Origin: Kosakonia radicincitans DSM 16656
GTDB lineage: Bacteria > Pseudomonadota > Gammaproteobacteria > Enterobacterales > Enterobacteriaceae
Length of the DNA: 64,000 nucleotides
Direction of reading: 5' to 3'
Assembly (NCBI RefSeq): GCF_000280495.2
Contig: NZ_CP018016.1
Location: 1,054,001-1,118,000 of the forward strand
Shown here: positions 52,205 through 61,199 of the stretch, in pieces
How the letters are laid out: each line of letters opens with the position of its first letter
Position numbering within the stretch: the first letter of the stretch is position 1
The notes under the pieces: generated by a model
Seen by the model: the letters and a program-made list of their open reading frames with translations, nothing else
What the model was told of the DNA's origin: nothing
Databases searched by the model: none
Program-made: the position numbers and the translations under genes

Positions 52205-53322
52205 ACTTCACACTCCTGAGCGCGATACTGATACCAGGCTGCGCAGGCTCCTTCTGAGGAGACCATCAGCGCACCAAAGGCGCTTTGCGGATTACAGGTG
52301 TTGCCAAACAGCGGGCACTGGTGCGGTTTGCAGCGGCCGGTCAGCACATCGCCGCAGCGGGCGCGCGGATCGTCATACACCTGCTGCGCGGCCGGACGAA
52401 AGTGCGCTTCGGCATCAAACTGCTGATAAGCCTGCGTCAGATGTACACCGGATTCGCCAATCACCCCCAGCCCGCGCCACTCGCTGTCGCCGCTGACGGC
52501 AAACACATCGGCAATGGCGGCCTGCGCCAGCCGGTTGCCTTCATCCGGTACGACGCGGCGGTACTGGTTTTCCACCCGGCTCTGCGCGGCGATTTTCTGT
52601 TCCACCAGCATCACCACGCCCTGCAACAAATCCAGTGGTTCAAACCCGGCAACCACTAGCGGGCGGCGAAATTCTTCGGCAATAAAGGTGTACGCGTCGG
52701 TACCGATCACCATGCTGACATGGCCGGGCGCAAGGAAAGCGTCGATGCCGTTATCCGGCTGCTCCAGCAAGCTGCGCAGCGTAGGGATCAGCGTAATGTG
52801 CTGGCAGAAAAACCAGAAGTTATTGATGTTGCGGGCTTTCGCCTGTTGCAGCGTAATGGCCGTGGCGGGCATGGTGGTTTCGAAACCGAGGCCGAAGAAC
52901 ACCACTTTGCGCTGCGGATTTTTTTCCGCCAGCGCCAGCGCATCCATCGGTGAATAGACGATGCGCACATCGGCACCGCGCGCTTTCGCCTGTAACAGCG
53001 AGCCTTTTTTCCCCGGTACACGAATGGCGTCGCCGAAAGTACAGAAGATCACTTCCGGATGGCTGGCGATCTCCACGCAGGTATCAATACGCCCCATTGG
53101 TAACACGCACACCGGGCAGCCCGGCCCGTGGATAAACTCGATGTTTTCCGGCAGCAACTGATCGAGGCCGAATTTAAAGATGGCGTGCGTATGGCCGCCG
53201 CACACTTCCATAATGCGCAGCGGACGCGCGGCGGTATAGCTAAGATGAGAGGCCCGTTCGCGCAGATGGGCAATCAGTTGCATCACCTGTTCCGGGGCGC
53301 GATATTCGTCGACAAAACGCAT
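52201..53322 (-). CDS. hypD: Hydrogenase maturation protein HypD
   Basis: A 373-residue iron-sulfur scaffold where the Fe(CN)2CO unit is assembled. Family motifs are MEVCGGHTHAIFKFGLDQLL near residues 38-57 and IHGPGCPVCVLPMGRID near 64-80, which carry the conserved cysteines. The region FGLGFETTMPATA and the C-terminal 4Fe-4S cysteines (ARCGDVLTGRCKPHQCPLFG) follow. It overlaps hypC upstream by one base and hypE downstream by 4 bp. Confidence 0.96.
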   Translation of the reverse strand: MRFVDEYRAPEQVMQLIAHLRERASHLSYTAARPLRIMEVCGGHTHAIFKFGLDQLLPENIEFIHGPGCPVCVLPMGRIDTCVEIASHPEVIFCTFGDAIRVPGKKGSLLQAKARGADVRIVYSPMDALALAEKNPQRKVVFFGLGFETTMPATAITLQQAKARNINNFWFFCQHITLIPTLRSLLEQPDNGIDAFLAPGHVSMVIGTDAYTFIAEEFRRPLVVAGFEPLDLLQGVVMLVEQKIAAQSRVENQYRRVVPDEGNRLAQAAIADVFAVSGDSEWRGLGVIGESGVHLTQAYQQFDAEAHFRPAAQQVYDDPRARCGDVLTGRCKPHQCPLFGNTCNPQSAFGALMVSSEGACAAWYQYRAQECEV

Positions 53323-53594
53323 TATTTCTCCTCGCCGTAGAGCAGCGCGCCGACATCCGGCTCGACATCGAACATGTTTTGCAGCGCCGCCAGCGTATCC
53401 AGCGCCTCCGCTTCGTTAATCACGCTCATGGCAAAACCGACATGCACCAGCACCCACTGGCCGAGACGCGGCTGGCCGTGTTCATCATGGCTGCCGACCA
53501 GGGTTAAATCCACGTCGCGCTGAATGCCGCAGACGTCCACTTTGGCTTGCAGGCCGTCAATGGCGCAAATTTGCCCCGGTACGCCTATGCACAT
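53322..53594 (-). CDS. hypC: Hydrogenase maturation chaperone HypC
   Basis: A 90-residue chaperone of the HypC/HybG family. It starts with the essential MCIGVPGQI; Cys2 binds the iron unit and the hydrogenase large-subunit precursor. The remainder forms the small OB-like barrel, including [14 protein letters not shown]. In E. coli, HypC serves mainly hydrogenase 3, consistent with its place beside hyc. Its start overlaps the end of hypB by 10 bp. Confidence 0.96.
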   Translation of the reverse strand: MCIGVPGQICAIDGLQAKVDVCGIQRDVDLTLVGSHDEHGQPRLGQWVLVHVGFAMSVINEAEALDTLAALQNMFDVEPDVGALLYGEEK

Positions 53595-54457
53595 CGTTGT
53601 GTCTCCAGCCAGTCGAGCCAGGCGTCCATCCCGTCGCCTTTGGTGGCGGAAACCAGCAGGATCTCAATCTGCGGGTTCACTTCACGGGCGTAGGCGATGC
53701 AGCGTTCGACATCGAAATTGAGGTACGGCAGCAGATCCACTTTGTTCAGCAGCATCAGCGAGGCGGCAGCGAACATGTGCGGATATTTCAGCGGCTTGTC
53801 TTCCCCTTCAGTCACTGACAGTACCGCCACTTTATGGCGTTCGCCCAGATCGAAGCCCGCCGGGCATACCAGGTTACCAACGTTTTCAATAAACAGAATG
53901 CCGCGATCGTCGAGCGGCAGACGCGGCGCAGCATCGGCAATCATCTGCGCATCCAGGTGGCAACCCTTGCCGGTGTTCACCTGAATCGCCGGGGTACCGG
54001 TGGCGCGAATACGTGCGGCGTCATTGACGGTTTGCTGATCCCCTTCGATCACCGCGCAGGGTACGCGCGCATTCAGGCGCTGCAGGGTTTCGGTAAGCAG
54101 GGTGGTTTTGCCGGAGCCAGGGCTGGAGACCAGGTTCAGCACCAGTTGCTGGCGGGCGGCAAAGCGGGCGCGGTTGCGGGCGGCGATCTGGTTATTTTTA
54201 TCCAGTACGTCGATCTCCACTTCCAGCATCCGGCGCTGGCTCATGCCCGGCGCGTGGGTGCCGGCTTCGCCGTGACCGTAATGCAAATCGCCGTTACCCG
54301 ATTGGGTTGGGGTGAACTCTCGGGTATTGACGCGGGTTATAGTTAGCGCAGGGCGCGCAGCAGGGGCGAACGGTGCGCTGCGAAACGCAGAGTGCGGGTT
54401 ATGTTCGTCACCCTCGATATAAAGGTTACCGTCCTGACAACCACATGTTGTACACAT
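53585..54457 (-). CDS. hypB: Hydrogenase nickel insertion GTPase HypB
   Basis: A 290-residue GTPase that delivers nickel to the hydrogenase large subunit with HypA. The N-terminal high-affinity nickel motif has Cys2, Cys5 and Cys7 ([10 protein letters not shown]). The G domain has Walker [11 protein letters not shown] near residues 111-120, IEGDQQT and the guanine motif NKVDLLPY. A histidine-rich stretch as in rhizobial HypB is absent, as in E. coli. Only 3 bp separate it from hypA, and it overlaps hypC. Confidence 0.96.
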   Translation of the reverse strand: MCTTCGCQDGNLYIEGDEHNPHSAFRSAPFAPAARPALTITRVNTREFTPTQSGNGDLHYGHGEAGTHAPGMSQRRMLEVEIDVLDKNNQIAARNRARFAARQQLVLNLVSSPGSGKTTLLTETLQRLNARVPCAVIEGDQQTVNDAARIRATGTPAIQVNTGKGCHLDAQMIADAAPRLPLDDRGILFIENVGNLVCPAGFDLGERHKVAVLSVTEGEDKPLKYPHMFAAASLMLLNKVDLLPYLNFDVERCIAYAREVNPQIEILLVSATKGDGMDAWLDWLETQRCA

Positions 54458-54460
54458 TGT

Positions 54461-54808
54461 TTACTCCTCAATTTCCAGGCGCTGAATTTGCATTCCATCG
54501 TCGGCAACGATCTGCAACTGGTCGCTGTGGCATTGTGGGCAGCGGCGAACACGCTGGGTGAGCAGCGTGACGTACTGCCGACAAGACTCGCACCAGCACT
54601 CCGCTTGCTGTTGTTCGATGTGCAGTGTACAACCTTCAGCCAGGCTGCCACGGCACACCAGATCAAAACAAAACGTTAAAGCTTCGGTTTCGACACAGGA
54701 AAATGCGCCCACTTTTAACCAGACGCCGGTAACCCGACGCGCGCCGCTCGCGGTGGCCTGTTGTTCAATAATTTCCAGCGCCCGCTGGCACAAAGTGATC
54801 TCATGCAT
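54461..54808 (-). CDS. hypA: Hydrogenase maturation nickel/zinc protein HypA
   Basis: A 115-residue metallochaperone. It starts MHEITLCQRA, giving the nickel ligands Met1, His2 and Glu3. The structural zinc site is Cys73, Cys76, Cys90 and Cys93 (WCESC ... CPQC), the same positions as in E. coli. It works with HypB in nickel insertion into HycE. As the first gene of hypABCDE-fhlA, it lies downstream of a perfect minus-strand sigma-54 promoter. Confidence 0.96.
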   Translation of the reverse strand: MHEITLCQRALEIIEQQATASGARRVTGVWLKVGAFSCVETEALTFCFDLVCRGSLAEGCTLHIEQQQAECWCESCRQYVTLLTQRVRRCPQCHSDQLQIVADDGMQIQRLEIEE

Positions 54809-54836
54809 AATCCCTCCTTATGAGTTGCCGCGTTAA

Positions 54837-54852
54837 TGCAATAAGAGTGCCA
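54837..54852 (-). promoter_or_regulatory. Sigma-54 promoter of hypABCDE-fhlA
   Basis: Read on the minus strand, TGGCACTCTTATTGCA is a full match to the sigma-54 consensus, with GG and GC 10 bases apart. It is 28 bp upstream of the hypA start and divergent from the hyc promoter. Confidence 0.92.
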
Positions 54853-54876
54853 TGAGTGATTTTGACACTGTGACGA

Positions 54877-54906
54877 TGTCGAACCTGTCGAGATGACACG
54901 TCGAAA
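54877..54906. promoter_or_regulatory. FhlA upstream activating site candidate between hyp and hyc
   Basis: Contains TGTCGA twice (54877-54882 and 54886-54891), followed by TGACACGTCGAAA (54894-54906). The same pattern recurs in the hycA-hycB gap. Its position between two divergent sigma-54 promoters, and FhlA control of both units in E. coli, identify it as a probable FhlA UAS serving both directions. Confidence 0.75.
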
Positions 54907-54954
54907 TTAACGAATATTTTTATTTATTCCTTTAATAATCAATAAATTAAATGT

Positions 54955-54971
54955 TGGCATGGATGATGCTT
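54955..54971 (+). promoter_or_regulatory. Sigma-54 promoter of hycABCDEFGHI
   Basis: TGGCATGGATGATGCTT has the invariant GG (54956-54957) and GC (54968-54969) with 10-base spacing. It lies 36 bp upstream of the hycA start. The -12 element (ATGC rather than TTGC) is slightly weaker than that of the hyp promoter. Confidence 0.85.
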
Positions 54972-55006
54972 TACCGCCGTTGTTTCAATTAATCAGGTAA
55001 GCAGAC

Positions 55007-55474
55007 ATGACGATTTGGGAAATTAGCGAAAAGGCAGATTACATTGCCGGGCGACACCATCTCCTGCAGGAGGAGTGGCGCAGTTACTGCAACGCGCTGG
55101 TTCAGGGGATCACGCTGTCAAAAGCGCGCCTGCACCATGCCATAGGTTGCGCGCCAGAGCAGCAGCTCTGTTTTGAGCTGTTCGGCCACTTCACGGTCAC
55201 CGTCTCTCTGACCGGCGGCTTTAATGGTCATACCATCGAATATGCGATTGCCAATAAAGATGGCAGCGATAAACGCTTGATTGCAAAGGCGCAGCTCACC
55301 AGCGACGGCAAAGTGGACGGCGTTATCAGCACCCACGATCGTGAAAAAGTGCTGGAGCACTATCTGGAAAAAATCGCCACGGTTTACGACAGCCTGTACG
55401 CGGCGGTGGAAAACGATACCCCCATCAATCTCTCTCTTCTTGCCAGCAGCGCGCACGCGTCTGCGCTGGCCTGA
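55007..55474 (+). CDS. hycA: Formate hydrogenlyase regulator HycA
   Basis: A 155-residue cytoplasmic protein that matches the start and overall pattern of E. coli HycA (MTIWEISEKADYIAGRHHLLQEEWR ... RLIAKAQLTSDGKVDG-type segments; not written contiguously). HycA counteracts FhlA and damps expression of the formate regulon. It is the first gene of the hyc operon. A second FhlA-type site lies between its stop and hycB. Confidence 0.93.
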   Translation: MTIWEISEKADYIAGRHHLLQEEWRSYCNALVQGITLSKARLHHAIGCAPEQQLCFELFGHFTVTVSLTGGFNGHTIEYAIANKDGSDKRLIAKAQLTSDGKVDGVISTHDREKVLEHYLEKIATVYDSLYAAVENDTPINLSLLASSAHASALA

Positions 55475-55481
55475 GTTTGGG

Positions 55482-55509
55482 TGTCGAGATGTGTCGAAGT
55501 GACACGTCG
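55482..55509. promoter_or_regulatory. Second FhlA-type site in the hycA-hycB gap
   Basis: TGTCGA (55482-55487) and TGTCGA (55492-55497) are followed by TGACACGTCG (55500-55509), repeating the order seen at 54877-54906. E. coli also has an FhlA target in the hycA-hycB gap. There it is thought to add to activation by FhlA rather than drive a separate promoter. Confidence 0.7.
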
Positions 55510-55569
55510 TGCGACTGATTTCGTCAAAAATGACCGCCCGGACTGGGTGAATCACCTGAGGATTAGCTG

Positions 55570-56178
55570 GTGAACCGTTTTGTAATTGCCGACCCGGCGC
55601 TCTGTATCGGCTGCCACACCTGCGAGGCGGCCTGCGCGGAGACGCACCGCGCGTATGGCTTGCAGTCGATGCCGCGGCTGCGCGTGATGCGTAATGAACA
55701 TGAATCCGCGCCGCAGCAGTGCCACCACTGCGAAGACGCGCCCTGTGCGGGCGTTTGTCCGGTAAACGCCATTAATTGCGTCGATGGCGCGGTGCAGTTA
55801 AATGAAAGCCTGTGCGTAAGCTGCAAACTGTGCGCGATTGCCTGCCCGTTTGGCGCTATCGAATTTGCCGGTAGCCGTCCGCTGGATATTCCGGCCAACG
55901 TTAACTCGCCGCTCGCGCCCGCCGCGCCGCCTGCGCCTGCGCGCGTCAGTACGCTGCTGGACTGGGTGCCTGGCGTGCGGGCTATCGCCGTGAAGTGCGA
56001 TCTCTGCCATTTCGATGATCAAGGCCCGGCCTGCGTGCGGATGTGCCCGACCAAGGCGCTGCATCTGGTCAATAACCTCGACATCGCCCGCGCCAGCCGT
56101 CGCAAACGCGAGCAGACCCTGAATACGGACTACGGCGATTTGTCGCTGTTTACCCAGCTTAACCGGAGTGCAAAATGA
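55570..56178 (+). CDS. hycB: Formate hydrogenlyase iron-sulfur subunit HycB
   Basis: A 202-residue polyferredoxin carrying electrons from formate dehydrogenase H (FdhF, not in the window) to hydrogenase 3. Four 4Fe-4S motifs are visible: CIGCHTCEAAC, CHHCEDAPCAGVCP, CVSCKLCAIACP and the paired CDLCHFDDQGPACVRMCP. Translation starts at a GTG, 95 bp after hycA; the DNA between holds the second FhlA-type site. It overlaps hycC by 4 bp. Confidence 0.95.
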   Translation: MNRFVIADPALCIGCHTCEAACAETHRAYGLQSMPRLRVMRNEHESAPQQCHHCEDAPCAGVCPVNAINCVDGAVQLNESLCVSCKLCAIACPFGAIEFAGSRPLDIPANVNSPLAPAAPPAPARVSTLLDWVPGVRAIAVKCDLCHFDDQGPACVRMCPTKALHLVNNLDIARASRRKREQTLNTDYGDLSLFTQLNRSAK

Positions 56179-57989
56179 CGATCCTCTCTTTGCTCAACGG
56201 CGCGGTGGCGGTGTTTATCTGCGCTGCTGCGCTGGCGTACCTGTTTACGCGGGCGAAAATTCTCAGCGGCTGGCTGGCCGGTCTTGGCGGCGCAATCGGC
56301 AGCGCCATGGCGACAGTCGCCGGGTTGTTGTCGCTGCTGGGCGCTGATGCCGTTTCCGGCAGCCTGACGCTGTTGCAGTACCCGTTACTGGTCACACCCC
56401 TGCGTGCCGTGTGGGTGATCACCTTCGGCCTCTGCGGCCTGCTTATCAGCCTCTATAACATCCACTGGCACCGCCATGACGCGGTGAAAGCCAACGGGTT
56501 GTTGATCAATTTGCTACTGGCCGCCGCGCTGTGCGCCGTCTGCGCCGCGAATCTGGGCGAGCTGGTCGTGATGAGCGAAATCATGGCGCTGAGCGCGGTG
56601 TTTCTTACCGGGTGCAGCGCCTCTGGCAAGCTGTGGTTTGCCATGGGGCGTCTTGGCACGGTGCTGCTGGTGCTGGCCTGCTGGTTTATCTGGCAGCGTT
56701 ATCAGACGCTCGATTTTGTTCAGCTTAGCGGGCAACAACTGAGCAGTGGCGTCTGGCTGCTGGGGGTGATTGGTTTTGGTTTGCTGGCGGGGATTATTCC
56801 GCTGCACGCCTGGGCGCCGCAGGCGCATGCCAGCGCGCAAGCGCCGGCCGCCGCGCTCTTTTCTACGGTGGTGATGAAAGTCGGGCTGTTCGGCATTCTC
56901 AGTTTCTCCTTGCTGGGCGGCCAGCCGCCGCTGTGGTGGGGCGTTGTGCTGCTGGTATTCGGCATGATCACCGCCTTTGTCGGCGGTTTGTATGCGCTGA
57001 TGGAGCACAATATTCAGCGCCTGCTGGCGTATCACACGCTGGAAAACATCGGCATCATTTTGCTTGGCCTTGGCGCGGGCGTAACCGGGCTGGCATTGCA
57101 GCAACCGGCGCTGATGGCGCTGGGGCTGGTTGGCGGTCTGTATCACCTTTTCAACCACAGCCTGTTTAAGAGCACGCTGTTTCTTGGCGCGGGTGCGCTG
57201 TGGTTTGGCACCGGCTATCGCGATATCGAAAAACTGGGCGGTATCGGCAAAAAAATGCCGCTTATCTCGCTGGCGATGCTGGTCGGGCTGATGGCGATGG
57301 CGGCGCTGCCGCCGCTCAATGGCTTTGCCGGTGAGTGGGTGATTTATCAATCCTTCTTCAGCCTGAGCGGTAGCGGCCACTTTGTCCTGCAACTGATTGG
57401 GCCGCTGCTGGCCGTTGGCCTGGCGATAACCGGTGCGCTGGCGGTGATGTGTATGGCGAAAGTCTATGGCGTCACCTTCCTTGGCGCGCCGCGCACCCCG
57501 CAGGCGGAAAACCCGCAATCCATTCCCTGGCTGATGACCGCAAGCGTGGCCGTACTGGCACTCTGCTGCGTTATTGGCGGCGTTGCTGCGCCGTGGCTGC
57601 TGCCGCGTCTGTATGCCGCCGTACCGCTGCCGCTGCATACCGCGAACACGGTGGTGTCACAACCGATGATCACGCTGCTGCTGATTGCCATGCCACTGCT
57701 GCCGCTGCTGTTGATGGTGCTGTTTAAAGGCGATCGTCTTCCGTCCCGCAGCCGCGGAAGCGCCTGGGTCTGCGGCTACGATCATGAAGGCTCAATGGTG
57801 ATCACCGCCCACGGTTTTGCCATGCCGGTAAAAGCCGCATTTGCCCCGGTGTTGAAGCTGCGCAAATGGCTGGAACCCACGCTGATTCTGCCCGGCTGGC
57901 GTACCGACGCGGCTCCGCTGCTGTTTCGTCGGCTGGCACTGATTGAGCTGGCGGTGCTGGTGGTTGTGGTGATTTCCCGAGGAGCCTGA
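56175..57989 (+). CDS. hycC: Hydrogenase 3 membrane subunit HycC
   Basis: A 604-residue integral membrane protein of the NuoL/MrpD-type antiporter family, with about 15-16 helices. Conserved charged and histidine residues lie in the core helices (IIPLHAWAPQAHASA, LMEHNIQRLLAYHTLENIGI, LFNHSLFKSTLFL). It anchors formate hydrogenlyase in the membrane with HycD and may couple it to ion movement. It overlaps hycB by 4 bp and shares one base with hycD (TGATG). Confidence 0.95.
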   Translation: MTILSLLNGAVAVFICAAALAYLFTRAKILSGWLAGLGGAIGSAMATVAGLLSLLGADAVSGSLTLLQYPLLVTPLRAVWVITFGLCGLLISLYNIHWHRHDAVKANGLLINLLLAAALCAVCAANLGELVVMSEIMALSAVFLTGCSASGKLWFAMGRLGTVLLVLACWFIWQRYQTLDFVQLSGQQLSSGVWLLGVIGFGLLAGIIPLHAWAPQAHASAQAPAAALFSTVVMKVGLFGILSFSLLGGQPPLWWGVVLLVFGMITAFVGGLYALMEHNIQRLLAYHTLENIGIILLGLGAGVTGLALQQPALMALGLVGGLYHLFNHSLFKSTLFLGAGALWFGTGYRDIEKLGGIGKKMPLISLAMLVGLMAMAALPPLNGFAGEWVIYQSFFSLSGSGHFVLQLIGPLLAVGLAITGALAVMCMAKVYGVTFLGAPRTPQAENPQSIPWLMTASVAVLALCCVIGGVAAPWLLPRLYAAVPLPLHTANTVVSQPMITLLLIAMPLLPLLLMVLFKGDRLPSRSRGSAWVCGYDHEGSMVITAHGFAMPVKAAFAPVLKLRKWLEPTLILPGWRTDAAPLLFRRLALIELAVLVVVVISRGA

Positions 57990-58918
57990 TGATGAATTTT
58001 CTGTATGCGTTATTGCAGGCGCTGGTGCTGTTTGCCTTTGCGCCGCTGCTGTCCGGTATCAGCCGCGTGGCGCGCGCCCGGTTGCACAATCGCCGTGGGC
58101 CTGGCGTGCTGCAAGAGTACCGCGACCTGGTCAAATTGCTGGGCCGCCAGAGTATTGCGCCTGCAGCGTCCGGCTGGGTGTTTCGCCTGATGCCGTTTGT
58201 GATGGTGGGCGTGATGCTGACCATTGCGACGGCTTTGCCGGTGGTCACCATTAACTCGCCGCAGCCTTTGCTGGGCGATTTGATCACCCTGATCTATCTG
58301 TTCGCCATTGCCCGCTTCTTCTTTGCTATTGCCGGGCTGGATACCGGTAGCCCGTTTACCGGCATCGGCGCCAGCCGCGAAGCGATGCTGGGCGTGCTGG
58401 TCGAGCCGATTTTGCTGCTCGGTTTGTGGGTGGCGGCGCTGGTCGCAGGTTCCACTCATATCAGCCATATCACCGACACCGTTTACCACTGGCCGCGCGC
58501 GGCTTCAATCCCGCTGTTTCTGGCGCTCTGCGCCTGCGCGTTCGCCACCTTTATCGAAATGGGCAAACTGCCGTTTGATCTTGCGGAAGCGGAGCAGGAG
58601 TTGCAGGAAGGGCCGCTGTCGGAGTACAGCGGCAGCGGCTTTGCGCTGCTGAAGTGGGGCATCAGCTTAAAACAGCTGGTGGTGCTGCAAATGTTTGTCG
58701 GCGTCTTTCTGCCGTGGGGGCAGATGAGCAGCTTCAGCGCGGCGGGTCTGCTGCTGGCGCTGGTGGTGGCGGTGGTGAAATTAATTGTTGGCGTACTGGT
58801 GATTGCCCTGTTTGAAAACAGCATGGCGCGCCTGCGTTTTGCTGCCACGTCACGCGTCACCTGGGCCGGGTTCGGCGTTGCCTTTTTAGCGTTCGTCTCC
58901 TTACTGGCGACGTATTAA
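57989..58918 (+). CDS. hycD: Hydrogenase 3 membrane subunit HycD
   Basis: A 309-residue membrane protein homologous to NuoH of complex I, forming the docking site of the hydrogenase module. Typical segments are the cytoplasmic loop RARLHNRRGPGVLQEYRDLV, which contacts the soluble arm, ITLIYLFAIARFFFAIAGLD and PFDLAEAEQELQEGPLSEYSG. It is slightly longer than the E. coli protein (307 recalled). A 12-bp gap precedes hycE. Confidence 0.95.
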   Translation: MMNFLYALLQALVLFAFAPLLSGISRVARARLHNRRGPGVLQEYRDLVKLLGRQSIAPAASGWVFRLMPFVMVGVMLTIATALPVVTINSPQPLLGDLITLIYLFAIARFFFAIAGLDTGSPFTGIGASREAMLGVLVEPILLLGLWVAALVAGSTHISHITDTVYHWPRAASIPLFLALCACAFATFIEMGKLPFDLAEAEQELQEGPLSEYSGSGFALLKWGISLKQLVVLQMFVGVFLPWGQMSSFSAAGLLLALVVAVVKLIVGVLVIALFENSMARLRFAATSRVTWAGFGVAFLAFVSLLATY

Positions 58919-58930
58919 GAGAGTTTATGC

Positions 58931-60640
58931 ATGTCTGAAGAAAAAATCGGTCAACACTATCTGGCTGCGCTGCACGAGAAATTTCCCGGCGTAGTGCTGG
59001 ATGAAGCGTGGCAGACCAAAGACCAAATCACCCTTACCGTGAAAGTGAACTACCTGCCGGAGGTGGTGGAGTTTCTTTACTACCAGCAGGGCGGCTGGCT
59101 GTCGGTGCTGTTTGGTAACGACGAGCGCAAGCTGAACGGTCACTTTGCCGTTTACTACGTGCTGTCGATGGAGCAGGGCGTCAAATGCTGGATAACGGTG
59201 CGCGTTGAAGTCGATGCGCTGAAACCGGAGTATCCATCCGTGACGCCGCGCGTGCCTGCGGCCGTGTGGGGCGAGCGCGAAGTGCGTGATATGTATGGCC
59301 TGGTGCCGGTCGGTTTGCCGGATGAGCGACGCCTGGTGCTGCCGGATGACTGGCCGGACGAACTCTATCCGCTGCGTAAAGACAGCATGGATTATCGCCA
59401 GCGTCCCGCACCGACCACCGACGCGGAAACTTATGAATTCATCAACGAGCTGGGCGACAAGAAAAACAATGTGGTGCCAATTGGCCCGCTGCACGTTACG
59501 TCGGATGAACCGGGCCACTTCCGCCTGTTTGTGGATGGCGAGAATATTGTCGATGCCGACTACCGCATGTTCTATGTGCATCGCGGGATGGAGAAACTGG
59601 CGGAAACCCGCATGGGTTACAACGAAGTCACCTTTCTCTCGGATCGCGTGTGCGGCATCTGCGGGTTTGCCCACAGTACCGCTTACACCACCTCGGTAGA
59701 GAACGCGATGGGCATCGTGGTGCCGGAACGCGCGCAGATGATCCGTGCCATTCTGCTGGAGGTGGAACGTCTGCACTCGCACCTGTTAAACCTCGGTCTG
59801 GCTTGCCACTTTGTCGGTTTTGACTCCGGATTTATGCAGTTTTTCCGCGTGCGTGAAACGTCAATGAAGATGGCGGAAATTCTTACCGGGGCGCGTAAAA
59901 CCTACGGTCTGAACCTGATCGGTGGCATTCGCCGCGACATGCTGAAAGACGATATGGTGCAGACGCGCGCGCTGGTGCAGCAGATGCGCCGCGATGTGAT
60001 GGAGCTGGTTGATGTGCTGATGAGCACGCCGAATATCGAGCAGCGCACCGTGGGTATTGGCCGTCTTGATCCGCAAATCGCCCGCGATTTCAGTAACGTC
60101 GGCCCGATGGTGCGCGCCAGCGGTCACGCCCGCGATACCCGCGCCGATCACCCGTTTGCCGGTTACGGCCTGTTGCCAATGACCGTGCACAGCGAGCAGG
60201 GTTGCGATGTCATTTCCCGCCTGAAAGTGCGTATCAACGAAGTGCTGACCGCGCTGAACATGATCGATTTCGGTCTGGATAATCTGCCCGGCGGCCCGCT
60301 GATGGTTGAAGGCTTTACCTACATTCCGCACCGTTTTGCCCTTGGTTTTGCCGAAGCGCCGCGCGGGGATGATATCCACTGGAGTATGACCGGCGACAAC
60401 CAGAAGCTCTATCGCTGGCGTTGCCGTGCGGCGACCTACGCCAACTGGCCAACGCTGCGCTATATGCTGCGCGGCAACACCGTTTCTGATGCGCCGCTGA
60501 TTATTGGCAGCCTCGATCCTTGCTACTCCTGCACCGACCGCATGACGGTGGTGGATGTGCGCAAGAAGAAAAGCAAGGTCGTGCCGTACAAAGAGCTGGA
60601 GCGTTACGGGATCGAGCGTAAAAACTCGCCGTTGAAATAG
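58931..60640 (+). CDS. hycE: Hydrogenase 3 large subunit HycE precursor
   Basis: A 569-residue fusion of a NuoC-like N-terminal domain (about 1-170) with a NuoD-like NiFe large subunit. Nickel-iron ligands are Cys241 and Cys244 (RVCGICGFAHS) and Cys531 and Cys534 (DPCYSCTDR). After Arg537 comes a 32-residue C-terminal extension (MTVVDVRKKK ... RKNSPLK), removed by HycI once nickel is inserted. All positions equal those of E. coli HycE. It evolves hydrogen from electrons supplied through HycB/F/G. Confidence 0.97.
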   Translation: MSEEKIGQHYLAALHEKFPGVVLDEAWQTKDQITLTVKVNYLPEVVEFLYYQQGGWLSVLFGNDERKLNGHFAVYYVLSMEQGVKCWITVRVEVDALKPEYPSVTPRVPAAVWGEREVRDMYGLVPVGLPDERRLVLPDDWPDELYPLRKDSMDYRQRPAPTTDAETYEFINELGDKKNNVVPIGPLHVTSDEPGHFRLFVDGENIVDADYRMFYVHRGMEKLAETRMGYNEVTFLSDRVCGICGFAHSTAYTTSVENAMGIVVPERAQMIRAILLEVERLHSHLLNLGLACHFVGFDSGFMQFFRVRETSMKMAEILTGARKTYGLNLIGGIRRDMLKDDMVQTRALVQQMRRDVMELVDVLMSTPNIEQRTVGIGRLDPQIARDFSNVGPMVRASGHARDTRADHPFAGYGLLPMTVHSEQGCDVISRLKVRINEVLTALNMIDFGLDNLPGGPLMVEGFTYIPHRFALGFAEAPRGDDIHWSMTGDNQKLYRWRCRAATYANWPTLRYMLRGNTVSDAPLIIGSLDPCYSCTDRMTVVDVRKKKSKVVPYKELERYGIERKNSPLK

Positions 60641-60656
60641 TGGGAGAACGCTAGCA

Positions 60657-61199
60657 ATGTTTACCTTTATCAAAAAAGTGATCAAAACCGGGACGGCAAC
60701 CAGCGCGTATCCGCTTGCGCCGATGCCGGTGGATAAAAACTTCCGCGGCAAACCGCAGCACAACCCGCAGCAGTGCATTGGCTGCGCGGCGTGCGTCAAT
60801 GCCTGCCCGTCGAACGCGCTGACGGTGGAAACCGATCTTGCGACCGGCGAACTGGCCTGGCAGTTTAATCTCGGGCGCTGCATTTTCTGCGCCCGCTGCG
60901 AAGAAGTGTGCCCAACGGCGGCGATTAAGCTCTCTCAGGAGTACGAACTGGCGGTGTGGAGCAAAGCCGATTTTCTGCAACAGTCGCGCTACGAGCTGTG
61001 CCAGTGCCGCGAATGCGCGCGGCCTTTTGCGGTGCAGAAAGAGATCGATTACGCCATTGCGCTGCTGGCGCATAACGGGGATACCCGCGCAGAGCAGCAC
61101 CGCGCCAGCTTTGAGACCTGCCCGGATTGCAAACGCCAGAAATGCCTGGTGTCGTCCGACCGCGTCGAATTGACCCGCCATATGAGAGAGGCCAGCTAA
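60657..61199 (+). CDS. hycF: Hydrogenase 3 iron-sulfur subunit HycF
   Basis: A 180-residue NuoI-like ferredoxin with two classical 4Fe-4S motifs ([12 protein letters not shown] and [12 protein letters not shown]). A further cysteine-rich C-terminal segment ([19 protein letters not shown]) may bind another metal. It relays electrons between HycB and HycG. It begins 16 bp after hycE, and its stop overlaps the hycG start by one base. Confidence 0.95.
   Translation: MFTFIKKVIKTGTATSAYPLAPMPVDKNFRGKPQHNPQQCIGCAACVNACPSNALTVETDLATGELAWQFNLGRCIFCARCEEVCPTAAIKLSQEYELAVWSKADFLQQSRYELCQCRECARPFAVQKEIDYAIALLAHNGDTRAEQHRASFETCPDCKRQKCLVSSDRVELTRHMREAS

Noticed and set aside
56514..57638. 374-codon minus-strand frame inside hycC
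   Set aside because: Arg/Gln/His-rich antisense of a membrane protein; no domain recognised.
59861..60883. 340-codon minus-strand frame across hycE and hycF
   Set aside because: Antisense to the NiFe large-subunit gene, whose Cys ligands and length match exactly.
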